Shown one piece after another: positions 53,801 to 63,512 of a stretch of 64,000 nucleotides of DNA. Location of the stretch: NCBI GenBank assembly GCA_013365365.1, contig JABVXU010000052.1, positions 174,852 through 238,851 on the forward strand, given 5' to 3'. Source of the DNA: Cruorifilaria tuberocauda (Eukaryota > Nematoda > Chromadorea > Rhabditida > Onchocercidae). The translations under genes were made by a program, and so were the position numbers. The stretch's first letter is position 1. Every line of letters begins with the position of its first letter. Below the pieces are notes generated by a model. It was given only the letters and a program-made list of their open reading frames with translations, had not been told where the DNA came from and searched no databases.

Positions 53801-56008
53801 AGATCGAGAAAGTGGTCCGTGTTCTGATCCAGTAACACAATGGTACTTTGATTCACGTATGGCGCAATGTATGCAATTTACATATAGCGGTTGTCGCGGT
53901 AATGCTAACCGGTTTAATAGTCGAAAACTTTGTGAGGAAAGATGTTTGCAGAGAAGTAAAACGAGAGCAATAATTGATCGAACAGAAGGTAAATTTACAA
54001 ATGACTAAAATTCGACAAGACAATCTAACCAGTGATATGAATCTCATTTTGATAGTTTATCGATTATTTCAAACAAAAGAAACTGCTTGAATAGTTAACA
54101 TAATGAATATATTAATTAGACAGCAAATAAACAATTGTTTTATATTTAGATGAATGACTGATATCAGTATTGATTGAGTGATATGGTATGATATGATATC
54201 TATCGTAAAACTTCGCCAGTAATTAAAGTACTTTTAATGATCTGAATAGGTATCATTTACAGATGGTTGTTTGTTACCATTCGAAGTAGGATCATGTCAA
54301 GACAATCAACAACGATGGTACTTTGACAGATCCATCGGAAAATGCAAGATATTCATGTACAGCGGTTGTGCAGGCAATCAGAATCGTTTCTTCAGTGAAG
54401 ATGAGTGCATCCATTACTGGTAATCATTAATTGTATAATGACAGTTAATAGAAAGATTTAGAAGAGAGCGTTATTTTCAAGGATGAGTTATTTACGGTTA
54501 TCAATTGTAGAACTAGAATTACTCGAGATGTCCTGCTGAATATCCGATGGAATCGAGGAAATTCTCCAGAAGATACCTTTGTCTGCAATGAAATAGATAA
54601 TTGTTTTTCATATCCGAGCAAATATTCACTTTTAGCTCTGTCCACCAGTACAAAAGAGAACGAGAAGTACGACGTCCAACGCTGATTCTTATTGGTTACA
54701 ACCCGGCACCTACCGGATCGACAATAACATTTAGATGTAAAGCTGATGGACAGTATCCCGTAGGATGGCTTAGAAACGGCGTATTACTTCGAATTTCAAG
54801 CCATGATGGCAGGATACATGTAAGTGTGTTTTTAAATTATTCCTTGTAGAAGATTACTGGTGATATTAGTGAGAGCTAGTGTTAACAGATCATTTCCTCC
54901 TGATTATTTATGACTGAAGTAACTAGTCGAAGATCCTGAATTAGAACTGATTGATAAGGAATTGATGGAATCATTGGTGAACTGAAATGTAAGACCGCCT
55001 AGTCGCGGTAGAAAGTAATACTCCTAATGAACTGAATTGGTAAGATCGCCTATCTTGCTAGAGGATAAGACTGTCTGTGGGAAGAGTGCGTTTCTTCAGC
55101 TATATTAACAAAGAATCATCAGGGATCAGGGGTCATAGACATAAGGAAATAGAATGGATAGGATATGACGGAGATATACCAGAGATAAAGTATGCCGGTA
55201 TATCAGAAATAAAGTAGACGATAGTTACGTAGATAGGGTGAATGGTAGTGGTAGTCACGCAGACATGTAAGAAATAGAAGGGATGATGGTCACTTAGACA
55301 GACAAGAAATATAATGAGTGATAGTCACGTAGACAAGAAATCTCTGAATTGGAAATTTTGGTTGAAGATTTTAAATTGTTAAAGAGAAAGATCTCGAGGT
55401 GTAAACTTATTTATGAGTTGCGTAGTTATCACTAATCATTATAATTATCATGGAATAGAGGAAAGCCAGATCATCATGACTTTCCGTCTTGTTAGCTACA
55501 TTCAATGCTTAGTAAGGAGATGGAACGCTGATCGTATTCCTGTTCTTTTATGTTCCGATTTCTGATTTCCTGTTTCACTGAAATGAAATGAATGATTTGA
55601 ACTTGCAGACGAACAGTAATCATAGCGAAATACATATCACCGATATAAATCAGTCAGATGTCGCGGATTATTCTTGTTTTATCGGAACAGATGCTACTTC
55701 ATCTAATTCTGTTCATTTAGATGTCAAAGGTATTAAATTATTCAGCTTATCACTATTACTTGTCCCATATTTTGATATGAAAAGTAGAAAACGTTACATT
55801 ACTTTCCGAATTATAATCATTTCTGATTTATTTGAAATTCAATTACGATAAAATTTCAGATGTTGAAGTAACAGAATCATGTATGGACAAAGGCAACCAA
55901 ATCACTTGTAAATTAATTACCAAACTTGGATTATGTTCTAATCCACGTTATAGTAGTTTTTGTTGTTATACGTGCTCTCCCTTTCTTTTGTCTAATAAAG
56001 CTGCCTAA
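35822..56008 (+). CDS. mig-6: Papilin (MIG-6), modular basement-membrane glycoprotein
   Basis: Secreted extracellular-matrix protein that remodels basement membranes and affects ADAMTS proteases. A trans-splice-like acceptor (CTCTTTCAG, 35791-35799) precedes an ATG at 35822 and a signal-peptide exon ([20 protein letters not shown]). The next certain exon is 39086-39309, beginning with a propeptide and furin-like site (RSKR-QAYQ). From there 39 exons to 56008 join in consistent phase and give 2155 residues plus stop. Order of modules: TSP1 repeat, ADAMTS-type Cys-rich/spacer cassette, six further TSP1-like repeats, eleven FGCCPDG-type Cys-rich repeats, eleven Kunitz domains, one Ig domain, and a C-terminal PLAC module. 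This is the layout of C. elegans MIG-6 long form, with similar length. Kunitz-domain introns are nearly all phase 1. The junction from the signal exon to 39086 is unresolved: only the donor after codon 13 (35860) matches the phase, or an alternative first exon near 38865 is used. Confidence 0.95.
39086..44299 (+). other. mig-6: Papilin N-terminal block: TSP1 repeats and ADAMTS-like cassette
   Basis: Exons 39086-39309, 39746-39962, 40197-40290, 40398-40571, 40675-40874, 41329-41431, 41686-41818, 42324-42488, 42681-42903, 43331-43471, 43618-43731, 43914-44032, 44172-44299. The first TSP1 is [19 protein letters not shown]. The Cys-rich/spacer cassette follows ([11 protein letters not shown], then the [20 protein letters not shown] spacer). 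Later TSP1 repeats include [33 protein letters not shown], a degenerate [27 protein letters not shown] and WSKCSAECGGG. Several TSP1 repeats are split by introns between WxxC and CG. Confidence 0.92.
44439..46967 (+). other. mig-6: Papilin Cys-rich FGCCPDG repeats (eleven)
   Basis: Exons 44439-44649, 45012-45259, 45688-45843, 45971-46141, 46329-46484, 46640-46739 and 46852-46967 encode eleven copies of the pattern xx(F/Y)GCCxDxxTxAxGxxxxGC, for example [15 protein letters not shown] and [15 protein letters not shown]. Exon 45012-45259 also inserts a Thr/Asn-rich linker with several N-glycosylation sites (NGT, NTS, NETK). The acceptors of 45688 (AATGAAAG) and 45971 (ATGTAAAG) are weak, but phase and protein pattern support them. 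A possible extra acceptor at 44345 (CTCCAG, reading SNCAQNGC) is unexplained. Confidence 0.9.
45403..45603 (+). other. Intronic 66-codon ORF with a membrane segment
   Basis: Lies in the papilin intron between 45259 and 45688. ATG-initiated, with a charged N-terminal half ([20 protein letters not shown]) and a hydrophobic segment ([20 protein letters not shown]). A good donor (TATAT|GTAAGC) falls just after the hydrophobic segment. It could be an alternative exon, a nested small gene, or chance. Confidence 0.3.
47142..54638 (+). other. mig-6: Papilin Kunitz block (eleven Kunitz/BPTI domains)
   Basis: Kunitz domains K1-K11 lie in exons 47142-47324, 47425-47633, 48091-48288, 48924-49181, 49377-49559, 49945-50118, 51850-51916 plus 51984-52146 (K7), 53055-53231, 53493-53684, 53782-53988, and 54263-54419 with its last Cys codon completed at 54636. 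Linker exons are 47740-47983, 48733-48825, 52514-52627 and 52766-52967. All domains keep six cysteines and the aromatic-x-GC core, except K7, which has YDDC in place of YGGC. The intron after the linker exon ending 47983 starts with GCAAGT, a GC-AG intron confirmed by phase. Confidence 0.92.
54636..56008 (+). other. mig-6: Papilin Ig domain and C-terminal PLAC module
   Basis: Exons 54636-54819 and 55609-55729 form one Ig domain ([20 protein letters not shown], then [11 protein letters not shown], the DxxxYxC end of an Ig fold). Exon 55860-56008 is the PLAC module: Cys spacing ESC..ITCKL..GLCSN..SFCCYTC, then a short tail to TAA. The polyadenylation hexamer AATAAA (55994-55999) lies inside the last codons. 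Confidence 0.9.
55250..55345. repeat. Degenerate tandem repeat in papilin Ig intron, about 36-bp unit
   Basis: Three diverged copies of (G)GTCAC(G/T)(T/C)AGACA...AAGAAAT separated by roughly 36-40 bases, at about 55253, 55289 and 55324. They share the 12-mer GTCACGTAGACA with the minisatellite at 35430. Confidence 0.5.
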
Positions 56009-56559
56009 GTTATTTCTTATAAATACTCATATTATTTAAGCAATTAATCGTGCAAGAAATTCCCAGGTGTGTTACCTAATATTTCCAGTATAACAAAATT
56101 AATTAAAATTTGCACGTATTAGTGTTTTAATGTGGATCATAAATTTCACATAATATTACAGGTACGTTTATTACCTTTGATATGATTAATACTCCGATCA
56201 AAAACAGTTTTTAATAAAACTAATTCATATCGAACTAAAACTCTTATTTATAATCAGCTTATCATTATCTCGCGAACTCTCGGTAGCTTTATTTTGTTAA
56301 ATGATGCATCGTTTATAATATGAGAAGGAAGTTAAGTTGGAAATTAGGATGAGTTTTATCATAAAATTCCTTTACTACTTTTGATAATGATAAATTTAAG
56401 ACTTTTTTGAGGCATTTCAAGCCTCTAACAACGACATCTGATATACGATAATATAATTAATAAAGATAAAGATAAGGAGTATAATTTATTTAACTTTTAA
56501 CTTTACTACTATAAATTCAGTTGCTATCTTTGTTTCAATAATTTTATTACGATTTAATC

Positions 56560-56760
56560 ATGAGAACTTTTTCTTTTCTTGAAATGATATCTCGATTTAT
56601 TGCACTATTTCTCATCATTTTTACATCGTTATTATTAATGATTGAATGTATTTCAGGTTTTAGTAATTCATTTGGAGCTCTGAAAAAAAATTTTAATATG
56701 ATTTTGCGAATTAAGCAGTGGTTTCATTTGGATGTAAAATTGCTATTGTTGTTTATTTAA
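56560..56760 (+). CDS. Possible small secreted peptide (66 aa)
   Basis: ATG-initiated single frame whose residues 10-30 are strongly hydrophobic (FIALFLIIFTSLLLMIECIS), like a signal peptide or membrane anchor. A short basic, hydrophobic tail follows (NSFGALKKNFNMILRIK). No family recognised. In such AT-rich DNA hydrophobic frames arise by chance, so confidence is low. Confidence 0.25.
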   Translation: MRTFSFLEMISRFIALFLIIFTSLLLMIECISGFSNSFGALKKNFNMILRIKQWFHLDVKLLLLFI

Positions 56761-57132
56761 ATGTATATATGTTTCAATAGTCTACCTGAATTAACAATTT
56801 ATCGAACAGGTGCAATATACTATCAGAGAAACGAAAAAGAATGAAGTTATCTGTTTACAATTTAATTTATAAGCAAAACAAAAGAATTTTCTAATTAAAT
56901 CTTGCATCGAATTTTATTTTATACAATAATATTACGTGGACAATAAATCTGAAATTAATTGAAAATTTACAATTCATCAAATAAAGAAATATTCAAACAA
57001 GGAGAGAAAAAAGAGGAGATATAACAGAAAAACCTCGTATTCACAATAAACTTCCATTTTTTTTCAATTCAAATATGTTTCGTAAACAAAAATTGTATAA
57101 TGCACTCATTTAGGACTATTTGATCACTTATT

Positions 57133-57592
57133 ATGAACTATCATTCCTTATCAGATAATAAAACACCAAAAGTGAACGCAAAATTATCTATTCAAAGATT
57201 GCCAATCGAGTTATCTCATAAAAATTTCACTGTTTCTGCTGTTGATTTGGAAGATAAACTTGAAATGAAGAATTCATTTGAAGTTGCAATTGAATTATCA
57301 ACATTTCAGGCAAAATACTTCAATAGTTGCAAGATTGCAGTTAAGCAATCATTTAATCTGCAACAGTTGTCATAAAAAAGATCTATACTTCGAAAGTGAA
57401 AAACAGCTTTAGGTAACTTGAGAAGATTGCAGAAATATAATTACACTATTTTTCATTTCTCCAAACAAATATAGCGGAAAGTGAGCATTTAATCTTATCA
57501 GCTCATTTAGGAATAAAAATTTTCAGTTCACAAATATTAGTTCCAATTCTTGAAAATGAAATTTATGTATAATATTCACTGGTAATTCCAAT
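57133..57592 (+). pseudogene. Possible alpha-crystallin (small heat-shock protein) remnant
   Basis: The 80-codon frame at 57133-57375 contains EDKLEMKNSFEVAIELSTFQ then KIAVK, resembling the start of an alpha-crystallin domain (FxVxLDVxxFxPxEIxVKV) but without the Pro-Glu pair. Downstream, after an AG at 57472, the frame AESEHLILSAHLG resembles the next beta strands, and it ends at a TAA near 57592. I found no splice that joins the two parts cleanly. A decayed or very divergent sHSP is possible; chance similarity is also possible. Confidence 0.25.
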
Positions 57593-58022
57593 CTATCCAT
57601 CTATTTTTTTGTCTTTTTTTAAATTTCAAATTAAATGCTCACAGCGATGAAGCAATAATTTCCCGAGGAACACAAATTAAAAAAAAGGTTTAAAAAAGCT
57701 TTAAAAAACATACATGCCTGATAGAGCAAGAAAAAAATAAAATTACCTCCATTTCTATCAATGAAATCAGTACATCACCAGTTTTCTCTGTGAAAAATGA
57801 AATCATTATCAATAAGTATATAATTTCATATATTAGAAAAAAACTTTATGAACTTATTTGAACATAGCCAACAAATGCAATATTAATTATCCTCGCAAAG
57901 AATTCTATTTACAATTTAATTAAGCAACATTTGACCGAAAGGGTATTTATTACAAAAAATAAGAGTCAATCAAAAATGAACAATAAGAAATAAAACAAAG
58001 AATCGGATATGCTATCACAAAC

Positions 58023-60307
58023 TTACCAATCACCCCCGCCAAAATCACCGCCACCAAAATCACCGCCACCAAAATCACCACCAAAATCACCTCCACCAAA
58101 ATCATCACCACCTCCTATATCATAACCACCAGTATCATCATAACCTCCTCCTATATCATAACCTCCAGAATCATCATGACCTCCTCCACTCACGTCGTAG
58201 CCATCGTAATAATCTTCCCGGTTATTTGTTGAATCGATAGTATCAATTGCTGGTGGTCCCGCGTCATGATCATTTCTATGTTCTGGATCACCGCCATAAT
58301 AGTTATTGGTGATATATGTATCGTTATCCTGAATTTTTTTCCAAATAAATTTTGTTTTTTCTTATCAATTTTACAATATTTTTCAATAATTACTTGAGAT
58401 TTCTAAAAAAAACTTGAAAAGTTTTAATTTTTACAATAATTAATTCCAATAAGAACTAAAAATCGAAAAAATCGCTTTAAAAGAACCATTTCATTTCTTT
58501 TTAATCATTTCAATTCATGCAATAAACTCATTTTCTTCATAAACAAAAATTAATATAACTTTAGTTCTTTACCTGTACATATCCTCCACCAAAACCACCC
58601 ATTCCTATATGAGATGGATAACAGTGACCACCGAAACCAAATCCATGATGTAAACCACCACCCCACATACTTCCTAAGCCGAAGCCCAGCAATGAACCCA
58701 TCAATAGGCCACTTCCAAGACCCGGACCACTACTACCTCGATATCCGTAGCCATAATCTCCTCCTCCCCCATCTCGATTCTGTAAAAAAGAAGAGCAATG
58801 ACTGGAAAGTTTTAGTTTTATTTACATTTCGAAAGAAAAAAGATGCACAGTAATAATAAAAACAATACAACAAATTGACTTACGACAATAACTGTGGTAC
58901 CACCACCACCATAATTTGGTACCGCTGAAGCATGTATCGGTTGTGGTGGTGGTTGTGATGGATATGTTGCTGGATTATATATCGGTTGACTTGGATACGT
59001 ATTGGTCGTTTGAGTTGGCCCACTTGGATATACTGGAGGGGGTTCTAAATTTGAAAAAGTTATTTACAAACAAATATTATAACTTAACAGAGATCAAATA
59101 AACTGATCTCAAAAAGCATCTTCAAAGAAGGGAAATAAATCCTACGATATGTGGGTGGTGGTGCATTAGGTCCACTTGCTGGTAATTGCTTTGAAGTATC
59201 AGTTGGAGGAGGATTTGGTTTTGGAAGAGTTTTCATGATTTCTGTAAACCATGACCTGAAGATAAAAAAACAATGCATAATATTGATATTATATGAAAAA
59301 CGATTAAAGAAAGCGATAAATCAATAATATGATAAGTAAAATGAGCTTAAAATTACTCGAGATCGGAATCCGATGAAAATAGAAACCAATGAACTTTGCT
59401 TGCTTGTGGATCCATTCCAATACCTACTAAGTGATGCAACGAATATCGTTGTGGTAATTCTGGTCGACGTACTGCAAATTATAGATAAACAATATTTCAA
59501 ATTTTAGAGATTTGCACTTGGACATTTGTGAAATTTCAATTGAAATACTTGAAAATTTCCAGTTTCCATATCTTCGAATTTTAAGTTATCAAATTCAATT
59601 CATTCGATTAGATTTCAGTTTTAAATCAAAAATTCATCTCAATAAAATTCATTATTCACTTCATCAATCGTCTACAAATACAAGTTGTCCTTAGCTTAAT
59701 AATTAGAATAAATTTAAAAAAACAAATAGGGTAATATAATTTCTAATAAGAAAAAAACCTGGCATTTGATCACACATTGGTCCAACACACGTGTATGGTA
59801 CGACATCCTTCAGGAAAACAGAACCCACCGGTTTCGAATCACCCTGACGTAGGAATAGTTATGAACAGGATAGAAAAGGATAGATAACGATAATTAAGTT
59901 TATGGAATGAGTCAATTTCGGAATTCCAAGAAATAAATTTAAAGCTCCTATCCAATAAAGTAAGTGAATATCGGATAGAGTTCAAAATAAGTTATCTAAA
60001 AGAAACTGAAAGAAATAATTCCAATCACTCAATTATTTAATGTTCAGGCTAATTATTAATGATGATTACAATACTTCTGGTAATCACTGATGGTTATGAC
60101 AATCAAGCAAATATTCGTTTTTTTATTTTTCAAAGAAAGAAATCCATAAGAACGGAATGAGAAGAAGGAAGTAACCTTTTTTTCATACCACACGAATTCG
60201 GAGTCGCTGAACAGTACCGCCCAGCATTCCTTCCATTTCTTGCTCAAGAAACCCGATTTATAGCGTAATACTTCGCCTTCTTTAAGTTTACGTTGAAAAC
60301 TGCTCAT
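58023..60307 (-). CDS. PH-domain protein with Pro-rich linker and Gly/Asp-rich tail
   Basis: Seven exons (high to low): 60307-60176, 59843-59759, 59471-59357, 59255-59146, 59044-58884, 58779-58573, 58328-58023; phases agree and give 371 aa. Residues 1-120 look like a pleckstrin-homology domain: VLRYKSGFLSKKWKECWAVL, VWYEKKGDSKPVGSVFLKDV, and a C-terminal helix DLESWFTEIMKTLP with the typical Trp. It would bind phosphoinositides or a protein at a membrane; PLEKHB/evectin-type proteins are the nearest family I can suggest. Then comes a Pro/Tyr/Gln-rich linker (YPSQPIYNP, PPPQP), a Gly-rich hydrophobic segment (GSGLLMGSLLGFGLGSMWGG) and a C-terminal run of GGYD and FGGG repeats ending in DW. The tail is low complexity, and its repeats may be polymorphic. 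Confidence 0.85.
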
Positions 60308-60430
60308 CTCTGAATCAAAAAGAAAAGAAAGAAAATGAATTATTTTAATTTTAGTTGAAGAGCAGCAGCGAGAAGGAAGGAGACAAGAATGGCATGAACA
60401 TACGTGATAAGAAAGGACCATATCAATCTT

Positions 60431-60475
60431 TTTTGTCAAATTTAAAATCCTAATTGAATTTTAAATTTGACAAAA
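60431..60475. repeat. Perfect hairpin, 18-bp arms, 9-base loop
   Basis: TTTTGTCAAATTTAAAAT at 60431-60448 is exactly inverted at 60458-60475. It lies about 125 bp upstream of the PH-domain gene start codon. Confidence 0.85.
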
Positions 60476-60894
60476 ATTGGACTGCAATTAGTTTAGATTT
60501 AAAAAGAACCTATTATTTCAAAATTATTTAAAATAAAAAATGATATAGTAGAAATGATAATTAGCATTAATTTCTCCATCCCTATTTTTATTCTTATCAT
60601 TAACTATATATTCCAAATAATTAATCTCATCGTTTCTTACAAGTGATAAAATGATAAGAAATCGACGGAAACCGGATCAGTCAGTTCCAGAAAAACGCTA
60701 ACATAGACACAAAGCATATCTCTGATAAATAAATAAGGCCATGCCGATCGATCAGCTGTGTGGCTTTCAACAGGTACCCGTTGCCACACTTCTCTACGTC
60801 GTCGTAGGAAGAACGAGTAAGATGATAACTGCTACCGATCGATTTTCAAACTTGTATTGTTTAACACCATGAATACACGTGAATGCAACAGAGA

Positions 60895-60902
<8 letters not shown>

Positions 60903-60940
<38 letters not shown>
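60903..60940. repeat. (GA)n microsatellite
   Basis: Uninterrupted GA dinucleotide run of about 19 units. Confidence 0.95.
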
Positions 60941-60941
<1 letters not shown>

Positions 60942-61466
60942 GTGTTAGGAGATATGTTAATAATTTTTCCAATAAAAACAATTATAATTAATAGGAAAAA
61001 AGCAATTCGATTTAATAGATAAATTTTCAGCGATCAATAATGGATTTCACGCATATAAGAATATACCGGAATAGTATCAATGCAATAAGTAAACAATAAA
61101 CGATTATGACTCATTAAGTTATTCTGAATAATAGTTGATTCATTTAAATAGATATAAAATGTGCTGGAAAAGAAACAAGAGAGATAAACTGGAAACTAAA
61201 TGAAATTGTTGCTGGGGAGGATATGAAAAATATAAACCAGGAAGGATCGATTGATGTTTAGCAGTGAGTGTGAGAAATTCCTCTTCCTTTCAACCTTTCA
61301 GCAACCTTTCCGCCTCTTCTCTTCTTTCCTTTTATTCTCACCGAAACTGCAAGATTTCATCAGAATTCCAGAAAAATTCGTCATCTATTTTGCTTCAAAA
61401 CGATGACTCATCGTTTGCAATCTTGTTACACTTATCTATATCAATTATTTCGTGATGTTATTCAGT

Positions 61467-61521
61467 CAGCTCAATCAATCAGCCCAATCAATCAGCCCAA
61501 TCAATTAGCTCAATCAATCAG
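61467..61521. repeat. 13-bp tandem repeat, about 4 copies
   Basis: Four consecutive units of (C/T)AGC(T/C)CAATCAAT, nearly identical. Confidence 0.9.
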
Positions 61522-62207
61522 TTATTCAATATTCGATCAGCAATAAGTTGATCATGTGCATGTTATTGAAATGTATTTTATCACATGAATGTTATTAAAA
61601 TTGTTAGCATCTATCATCTGTTTACTATTAGGATCCATGAATCATATGGATATTATGAAATGCATCTTGTTTTAACTTTGTTATCAAAGTAAACGTTATC
61701 ATTACCACAAGATCCACAAGTATAAAATAGAGTAATATATTGAGGAAGCAATAATGATTACTGCAATTGTGTTGTTTTGTATAGAAAGGACTTATTTTAA
61801 ATAATTTTAATGACCATTTTTGATGAGAAATATGCTGACCGGTTGTCAGAAATCATCAAAAAACAAAGTAAAGATAATAATTTAAAAAATCCTTCTTATA
61901 ACTAATTAAGTTATTAAAGAATTTAAATCCATACTTAATTAATGTTTGAAACAAAAAGAATAGATAAATGGTCGTGATAATTAGAGAATTATTTACTTGA
62001 AATGTAATCTTTCTTTTTCTATTAATTGCAAAATGATCATTTGCTAATAATTAGAAAATCATCATTAGTCAAATTTATTATCATACGGAATCACTAACTG
62101 TCCATTATTCTCGTTTTAATGGATTAATCTGAATGTATTATCCGGAAACATTACGTGAATTACGGAGTTCCTGCTATTAGCGTCTTCTCACCATTTTCTC
62201 ACACGTC

Positions 62208-62488
62208 CAATAAAATCCGTACAGGTTCCACCGAATAACGAGCAAACCGTGTTGCCGTAAATTGTCGTCTGACAATAAGAAATTGAACCGAGATTGTAAC
62301 GTAAATAACCTGATTCTTAACATTAAAAATTTGAATATGCAATTCCAGATGACGGTATTAGTAATAAAAATATTTTCGGAATCAGGTTATTTAAGTGACA
62401 ATCTTGTTTCAATTTCTTATTGTCAGACGACAGTTTACGGCGGTGCGGTTTGCTCGTTATTCGGTGGAACCTGTTCGGATTTTATTGA
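62208..62488. mobile_element. Foldback element with about 109-bp inverted arms
   Basis: The arm 62208-62316 is repeated inverted at 62379-62488 with roughly ten differences, around a 62-bp unique spacer. Conserved arm blocks include CAGGTTCCACCGAATAACGA and TCTGACAATAAGAAATTGAA. Outer ends read CAATAAAATCCG. It has the form of a MITE or foldback insertion; no transposase is encoded and no target duplication is obvious. The 95-codon frame inside it is a by-product of the arms. Confidence 0.75.
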
Positions 62489-62571
62489 AAGCATGACATC
62501 TCGTTGCAGCGAAAATCCTGTATTTGTTAAATGCACTTTAATTATATGAGTTTGTGACAAGACAGCTCGGT

Positions 62572-62676
62572 GGTTATATTACCCAAGTCTGAGATAACCG
62601 GACGTCCTCGTTGGGTCTCTGCAGCTGTGCCATGGACGGAAGTTTTGGAACGTCTTGCTTCTTATCGAGGCAAAAA
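62572..62676 (+). ncRNA. SL1-like spliced-leader RNA gene with altered donor
   Basis: Positions 62572-62593 match the 22-nt nematode SL1 leader at 19 of 22 bases (differences at leader positions 5, 6 and 18), including ACCCAAG and the final GAG. The intron part follows the SL RNA plan. TTGGGT (62611-62616) can pair with ACCCAA of the leader. GCAGCTGTGC (62621-62630) forms a small second stem. An Sm-site-like AGTTTTGGAAC follows at 62641-62651. A third hairpin has stem TTGCTTC/GAGGCAA (62655-62661 with 62667-62673), then an A-rich end. In SL1 RNA the leader is followed by GT; here the next bases are AT, so the donor appears mutated. It is either a decayed SL RNA or a divergent, possibly non-donating relative. 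Confidence 0.7.
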
Positions 62677-62972
62677 CACGCATGGAGTGGTGGGTTCGTC
62701 GTTTTGGTTGTCATTTATCATGCGGGGTTAATGTTAGGAATGGAATAATCTCTGAGAACATTTCATTGAGGTGTTTGTTGCAGATATGATAAAAAAGATA
62801 TTTATTAAATTTTATATCAAGTAGCAATATTAAATAACATTAAAATCCTCAATAAAAGTAACAACATTATAATGACAGTATGATATTGTATAAAGACATT
62901 GCATAAACAATTCGTAAAAAATTTACAAATTTTACAAATACAACAGTTAATACGTTGTGTGATAACATTCAG

Positions 62973-63512
62973 TTACTGTTCCTGATTTTTCGTCGAATTG
63001 AATTGGATTGGAATATCAATAACCTTTTTCTTAGCGGTTATTTGGAAGACTCCCTGATCGGATAACTATGATTTCAAACTGTCTTGGAGTACAGTCTCCG
63101 TGATGGTATACTTCCGGATGAAATGTCGTTCCACAGATGCTGATCATTTCGCTCCTGATGATGACCTTCCATCAACAGTGTCCTATCCTCCATCCTCACC
63201 GATAATTCTTCCGGTTTGAAATGGTTAACATTCATTTTGATACTGAAACTCTCCTTGTCATCAATAATTTCCTGAAATAATTGCATACAAAATAGAAAGA
63301 AATGAAAATTAATCAACAAAAATAAAGGAAATATTACGAAAGACACTTACGTTGCCGAAAGAATTATCATCTGCGATCGCACGTTCCCAGAATGGTTCAA
63401 TTGAATCCTCAAAATCATCCATCAATCGATTCACCAATCCGATCACACTGCCTCGTCTTTCTATCGGGAAATTGCGCAATCTTCCAAACGATGGAAAAGC
63501 CAAAAGAGCCAT
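62973..63512 (-). pseudogene. Small heat-shock protein (HSP20/alpha-crystallin), broken copy
   Basis: Exon 1 (63512-63357) starts MALLAFPSFGRLRN and ends at a GTAAGT donor; exon 2 begins at 63271 (EIIDDKESFSIKMNVNHFKP), the start of an alpha-crystallin domain. After ERNDQH the frame is lost: the family sequence continues in another frame (SVERHFIRKYTI) and then meets a TAG just after LQDSLKS. Coding similarity resumes beyond it (LSDQGVFQITAKKK) up to a TAA at 62973-62975. So relative to the family there is one frameshift and one nonsense change. The uninterrupted reading of exon 2 instead ends early, at 63073. It shares a promoter with the divergent copy at 63966. A sequencing error could explain one lesion, less easily both. 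Confidence 0.8.

Larger units (their letters stand above)
56009..58022. other. Intergenic region after papilin
   Basis: AT-rich, about 2 kb. Contains a possible small signal-peptide ORF (56560-56760) and a possible sHSP-like remnant (57133-57590), each listed separately. Nothing else recognised. Confidence 0.5.
60308..62207. other. Repeat-rich intergenic region
   Basis: Promoter side of the PH-domain gene. It holds a perfect 18-bp-arm hairpin (60431-60475), a GA run (60903-60940) and a 13-bp tandem repeat (61467-61521). No gene recognised. Confidence 0.5.

Noticed and set aside
58614..58853. 79-codon plus-strand frame
   Set aside because: Antisense to the Gly-rich exon of the PH-domain gene.
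62262..62549. 95-codon plus-strand frame
   Set aside because: It sits within the inverted arms of the foldback element; both halves are the same sequence read in opposite directions.
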